Positions 59,345-64,000 of a stretch of 64,000 bases of DNA are shown piece after piece. Every line of letters begins with the position of its first letter. Positions within the stretch are counted from its first letter, which is position 1. The notes under the pieces are model-generated. The model was given only the letters and a program-made list of their open reading frames with translations. It ran no database searches and was not told the DNA's origin. The stretch comes from Schistocephalus solidus (Eukaryota > Platyhelminthes > Cestoda > Diphyllobothriidea > Diphyllobothriidae), in the NCBI GenBank assembly GCA_017591395.1, contig WEDG01008611.1, positions 1 to 64,000 of the forward strand, read 5' to 3'. The translations under genes and the position numbers were made by a program.

Positions 59345-60260
59345 GAAAGGAAAAAGGAAGTGCCTTCTAAAAGGGAAAAAGTATCGGTCGCAGGCATATT
59401 AGTAATCTCTTAGACGGCAGCTTTTGCCGGGCCACATTGCTTACCAATTATTAAATACAGGAACAACACCAAAAGACAAGGTTAGGTCGAGTGAGGGCTC
59501 AAATAAAAGAAAAACAGAACAAAACAGCAGCTTTGCTAAAACAATTTAACACATTTAACCGATCTCATTCAGCAAAATAAGTATAAACCCGCTCCTCGCC
59601 TAATACACAGGGTTTTGGTGAAGCCGTTGTTTCAGAAGGGCAGGGTTATGCATGGAGGAGTAATGACTTGCAGTAATTATAAACTTCTCATGATGTGCCC
59701 GCATGTTTCGAACACGCCTGTTAGCTGGAGGTAAATTAAACACTCAAAAGCATATTAGCAACGAGTGAAGGAGACGGAGTGCGGTTTAAATGTGACCAAT
59801 TGACTACATTTGAGAATAGTGTAAAAATATAAAACAAAATTAAATGAATACGTAACCCAAGGAAAAAAATTGGCAAAAGCGTGGGTAGCATCCGGGAATT
59901 GGGGTTTTTAAAGCATGCATGTTAGAATTTGAAAGGGCATATAAATCTAAAGGTAATCCATGGAGTACTCGGCGGAAATCTTGTAGGGGACATATCAATA
60001 GAGGCCAAATTAAGGTAGTTAGGGGGTTCTTTGGGGTAGGCTCGTGAGCCAAAGCGCTAGAGGAGACAACCTCAAACAAACAATTCAAGCGGCTGTTGGG
60101 GACTCACCCGTATTCATAATTTTAGAGCTAACTCATGAAAATATGTCTGAATATAGGACTACGATCAATGCTATAGCGTCCGCGGGAGCCAACGCGCTGC
60201 GCAACCCTAGTCCAGTGGTGCGGACGAATAGTATGCGAGCAGGACTACTCGGAATCAGGC
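59345..60260. other. Unassigned spacer upstream of RTE LINE
   Basis: No supported gene; the first syntaxin exons may lie here but were not recognised. Sequence from about 60044 may be LINE 5' UTR. Confidence 0.35.
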
Positions 60261-60469
60261 CCTTGGTATTTGATGCTGGAATGTGCGAACGTTCCTGGAC
60301 CCTGGTACCTAAAGTTTGACGGAGCGCAGCCTTTATCAGTACAACGGAGATGTATGCTGCCTGTCAGAAGTCTGAATAACTAACCCTGGAAATAAAAATC
60401 CCACGCTTCCCCCTGTACCACAGTGGTCCTCGTGATTTTTCTGGTAAACATGGTGCGGCGATTGCCCTC

Positions 60470-60998
60470 TTGCAACAAGCGAACTGTGTACTGCTTGCTT
60501 GGGAACCAGTCAACGAACGGATGGCCTATGTGCGACTGAAAGGTCACTTCAAAAACATCTCTATCGTCTCTGTGTACGCACCAACTTCCGCTGCCGAACG
60601 GCACGACAAAGAAACGTTTTACTCGCAACTGCAAACGTTAGTTGAAAGACTCCCACGCCGCGATCTGTTAATTGTTGCTGGGGACTGGAATGGCCGGACT
60701 GGACGTGGTGACTCCACTAACAGTCATCTTATTGGCCGTTTTGGGCTAGGTTCTCGATGTGAAAATGGTGAGACTGCGAAACTTTGCTGACCATAACCGA
60801 CTGTTTGTCACAAACACGGGCTTCCAGCACCGCAACGAACACCTGCTGATCTGGTATTCAAACGACGATCATACGGCCAGCCAGATCGACTACATCCTAG
60901 TCAGTTCTGCAGCTGGGTTCATGATAGCAGATCGATGTGTGGTGCCGAGACTGGTAATGCTTATGGGTCCGACCATAATCTCGTACATACACGCCTGA
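60470..60998 (+). pseudogene. AP endonuclease of RTE-like LINE copy 1
   Basis: Two overlapping plus frames (60470-60790 and 60759-60998). They hold VSVYAPTSAAERHDKETFYS, LLIVAGDWNGRTGRGDS (GDWN box), and, after a frameshift near 60780, FVTNTGFQHRNEHLLIWYSN and ASQIDYILVSS (the IDYIL box). The catalytic SDH-type His motif reads GPTIIS in this frame, so it is degraded. Predicted to nick target DNA when intact. Confidence 0.75.
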
Positions 60999-61461
60999 AA
61001 GTGCACCTATCATCCAAACCCAAAAAAATCGGTTAGGGAAGACCGGAAGAAATATTGGGCTGAAATGGCAACCTCGATGGAGCAGGCCTCAAACGTAGGT
61101 GACACTCGAAAACTCTACCAAATTATCCACCAAGTTAGTGGTAGGCGCTCTACACTGAGCAACTCTGTTCGTGACGTGAATGGCAGCTTTATTGCTGAAA
61201 ACCCGGCCAAGATCGAACGCTGGCGTGGGCACTTCGAGCAACTTCTCAACATCGATACCGAACCCAGCACCCAATTATCACGTGCAACGGAGTCTCCTCC
61301 CTCTCCTGCCTATACAGTGTCCTGCGACCCCCCTTCTTAAGGAGAAGTCACTGATGCCATAAGAAGATTACGCAACATCAAGGCACTTGGAGAGGACGGT
61401 AGAACCTCTGAAATCTACAAGTCTTGTGTCGACACATTGGCGCCCTGGCTCCATGAAGTGA

Positions 61462-62598
61462 TTGTACAAGCGTGGAGACGGGGTTGTTCCTGATGACTGG
61501 GGCTCGGGCATCCTTGTGCCTGTCCACAAGAAGGGAGACAAAACGAGACGCGAAAATTACCGTGGCATAAGTCTTATAGACGTTGCTGCTAAAATCTTCG
61601 CCATTGTCCTTCTGATGCGATTCGAGGCTGTGCGCGACTCTAGGACGAGGCCCAACCAAGCCGGATTCCGTGCTGGGCGTGGATGTGTGAACCAAATATT
61701 CACACTAAGGCGTATCCTTGAATCCCGCCATAGTTACCAGCATCCGACAGCCATATGCTTTGTCGACTTCGCCGCCGCGTTCGATTCCGTCCATCGTGAA
61801 TCCTTATGGCGGATAATGGCACTAGATGGCCTAACATCGAAAATCATCGCCATGATCAAGGCCTACTACAGCTCAACCACTGCACGAGTTTTGGTCCATA
61901 GAAATCTTTCACAAGCATTCGATATCCGGTCTGGCGTTCTATAAGGTTGTATTTTGTCGCCCATGTTGTTCAAATACGCTATCGATTGGATTTTTGGGAA
62001 GGCCCTGCATGAAGAGGACGGTGTTGAGCTTGCACCCAGACGCCGGCTGGCTGACCTCGAATACGCAGATGATATCGCCTTACTAGCCTCAAACCTTGAT
62101 GATCTACAGTCCATGGTGCCGCGGGTGAATGAAGTTGCTAAATCGGTCAGCTTGTCCCTAAACACGGGGAAGGCGAAAATTTTTTCAAGCTGCATCCCTG
62201 CCTTGGAGAACGCACGTCCCGAGATTGATGGCTGTCAACTTGAAGAGATATACAGTTTTAAATACCTTGGGCGAGGTTGCTGCCGAGTGGACAGGGTAAT
62301 TGTCTCCCGAATCTATACTGCTCGTCGGGTTTTCTCAAGCCTTAGAAAATGTCTGTGGACCCGACGCGACATTTCTATCGACACAAAGATTCGCATATAT
62401 CATACTTCTGTCCGGTGTGTCCTTCTCTATGGTTGTGAATGCTGGCCTACACGCATAGAAGATGAGCGAAAGTTGGAGACATTTGATCACAACTGCTTGA
62501 GGACCATTCTCCGAGCGATATGGAAACGCATCAAATTCGAACAGCTTTTGTTTCCTTCAATGACATTCAAAATTGATGTCTGGAAAGCGGGGGATTAG
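61462..62598 (+). pseudogene. Reverse transcriptase of RTE-like LINE copy 1
   Basis: Two plus frames (61462-61944 and 61954-62598) separated by one in-frame TAA at 61942. The first has [35 protein letters not shown] and VDFAAAFDSVHRESLW (motif A). The second starts SPMLFKYAIDWIFGKALHEE (motif B end), LEYADDIALLASNLDDLQSM (YADD intact), then LSLNTGKAKIF and LLYGCECWPTRIEDERKLET. The same frame resumes after the stop, so one base change has ended the reading frame. It then departs from the family after RTILRAIWK. Confidence 0.85.
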
Positions 62599-62720
62599 CA
62601 TGTGCTACTGTGGTGACGGCGGCATCCTAGATTGAAGACTTTTGAGATCGGTACTCCATAACCCTATGCTGCCCTAAGGCACAGTGCACCGTCTTGATTC
62701 CCACAAAACATTAAAACGTC

Positions 62721-63370
62721 TCGTAAATGACCTGTATGGGAGCTAAGGCGACTCCTTCAGACAACACCATTTCAGGTTTAGACAAAAACAGACTGAAAAA
62801 AGAAAACAAGTGAGAGAAACTGTGGACTCAGTAGAGGCTCAAGCAATCAAAAGGGCGTTCTTACCGATTGCGCATGCGAATGTGTTGGAAAAATACATTG
62901 TTTAGTGTTGCCTCCTGTTGAGGCGGGGGGGGTCTAATCCTACCCACCTCTTCTTTGGGCTTCACTTAAAAACAAAGCTAACAAGCTTGTTCTTACCCCT
63001 TTGTAGGGTCTCTGTTACGTACGAGTAAAATTCCAAAACCTAACTCTATTATACGTGTGTCCAAACATCCCGAGGGCAGAAAATTCAATCGTACAGATCG
63101 GTCAGGTATGGGAGCTGCCCACGAATGCAGAAGAGTTAGTTTCGGGGCCTTGGGTAGCAGTGTAGAAGCACTAGTTCACCGGTGCTATGTTGGCGGGAAG
63201 AAATAATTCTTAGGTCAGTGACAAATCCGATTCGAGGAATTGTTTCATCAGCTGCTGTTTTATGGTTTCATCAGGAAGACGGTTTCTCGTCTGTTAGCCT
63301 AGCTACTGGCTATCCGGGAAGTCCACGGTGGTGGGTAGCATAACGAACGAAGTAAACAGGCTGTCAGGTC
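62721..63370. other. Spacer between the two RTE copies
   Basis: No gene supported. G9 run near 62924-62932. Nothing recognisable otherwise. Confidence 0.4.
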
Positions 63371-63374
63371 TGAC

Positions 63375-64000
63375 GAATAATCAGGTTCCTCGACCCTAGT
63401 ACTCAGTACAAGACAAATGTTTGCTGCCTGTCCGAAGTGGGAACCCCGACTCGGCCCATAGAGGAATCAAGATCCACGATATTAGTTCCCACTTCGCCTT
63501 CCATCAACAGCGGCCCACGCGTGCCCTCTAGCGACGATCGCACTCTCAACAGATCAACTATGCATTGCATGTTAGGAAACCACTCGGTAGTCGGGCTGTT
63601 TATGTACGACCAAGGGAGCACTTTACAATCAGCTCTGTCGATCTGTCTGCACGCTAGCATCGACTGCAAACCAAAACGAAAAAAAACCTTTTACAAGCAA
63701 CTGTAAGAACTGAGTGAAAAGCACAGTAGCCGTGATCCACTGATACTTGTCGCGAACTGAAATGGCCATACTGACGGGGACTCTTGCAGCACTACCGCGA
63801 GAGTTCTGATCCATAACAGCCGTTCCCAAATAATCAGTAGTCGGTCTGGACTTCGACATGGTTGTATCCTGTCACCCATTCTGTTCAATTACGCTATTGA
63901 CTGGATTCTCAGGAGGCCCTGCACGAGGAGGATGGTGCTGAGTTTGCACCTGAAAGCTGGCTGGCTGCTCCCGAATAGGCCGGTGATATTCCCTTACTAG
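63375..64000 (+). mobile_element. RTE-like LINE copy 2, internally deleted and cut by the window end
   Basis: 63400-63460 reads LDPSTQYKTNVCCLSEVGTP, matching the endonuclease start of copy 1. 63680-63700 reads KTFYKQL, matching KETFYSQL. From about 63730 it jumps to RT motif B (HGCILSPILFNYAIDWI, 63858-63910, then ALHEEDGAEFAP, 63915-63950) and the window ends before the YADD box. About 1.1 kb between TFYxQL and motif B of copy 1 is absent. Stops interrupt the remaining frames. The right boundary continues outside the window. Confidence 0.75.

Larger units (their letters stand above)
60265..62720 (+). mobile_element. RTE-like LINE copy 1
   Basis: Plus-strand order: endonuclease start (LYQYNGDVCCLSEV, 60336-60376, then AWEPVNERMAYVRLKGHF), DLLIVAGDWNGRTG (60663-60704), an ending QIDYILVSS (60880-60907), then an RT pre-domain and RT. 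Stops sit at 60306 and in the 61340 and 61490 regions. The RT frame from 61462 to 61944 holds [34 protein letters not shown] and CFVDFAAAFDSVHRE; 61954-62598 holds LEYADDIALLA (YADD 62062-62073) and the thumb. The C-terminal domain breaks off near 62525 and no zinc fingers follow. Order and wording resemble RTE-type elements with an AP endonuclease. Confidence 0.8.

Overview
The window looks like one stretch of a repeat-rich animal genome. Two host genes are recognisable, both split by spliceosomal introns. Nearly everything else is degraded retrotransposon sequence, tRNA-headed SINEs and microsatellites. No operon, bacterial gene or CRISPR array is present. The mix of Penelope-like elements with GIY-YIG tails, CR1-like and RTE-like LINEs, a BEL/Pao remnant, and a LINE tail carrying C2H2 fingers, together with TTAGGG-like tracts, suggests a flatworm, most likely a tapeworm of the diphyllobothriid type. 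That placement is inference from family resemblance; no search was run.

Host genes. (1) A complete alpha-L-fucosidase (GH29) gene lies on the + strand, 31608-45677, in five exons that join into 472 codons. Intron 3 uses a GC donor. (2) A Qa-SNARE (syntaxin 7/12-like) gene lies on the - strand, with its SNARE motif and membrane anchor at 50147-50861. There is a weaker linker exon near 51021 and a possible Habc helix exon near 59170-59343; its 5' end was not found.

Layout. 1-1260: BEL/Pao remnant. 1262-5100: CR1-like LINE (-). 5585-5935: TATA-bearing, possibly LTR-derived sequence. 5940-11060: the most complete CR1-like LINE (-), with ORF1 and ORF2. 11550-14500: fragments of a second LINE clade (-). 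15277-16020: AT tracts, a long palindrome and a SINE. 16956-19160: Penelope-like element (-). 19560-21230: CR1 copy (+) with an internal deletion. 22432-23599: Penelope 3' ends in inverted orientation. 23640-25790: CR1 copy (+) with an internal deletion. 25900-26575: an unusual serine-rich open frame (-) that resembles an uncharacterised transposon-associated family. 27895-29904: two LINE tails meeting end to end. 30655-30960: SINE plus trinucleotide repeat. 31440-45677: fucosidase gene, whose introns hold SINEs, microsatellites and an antisense Penelope element. 47660-48230: Penelope GIY-YIG tail (+). 50147-59343: syntaxin gene, with mosaic repeats and a zinc-finger LINE tail in its introns. 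60270-64000: two RTE-like LINE copies (+), the second with an internal deletion and cut by the window end.

The two host genes are unrelated in function: one is a lysosomal or secreted glycosidase, the other an endosomal fusion protein. I see no defence system or gene cluster. The most unusual items are the inverted Penelope ends, the zinc-finger LINE tail, the serine-rich frame at 26 kb, the GC-AG intron and the palindrome between AT tracts.
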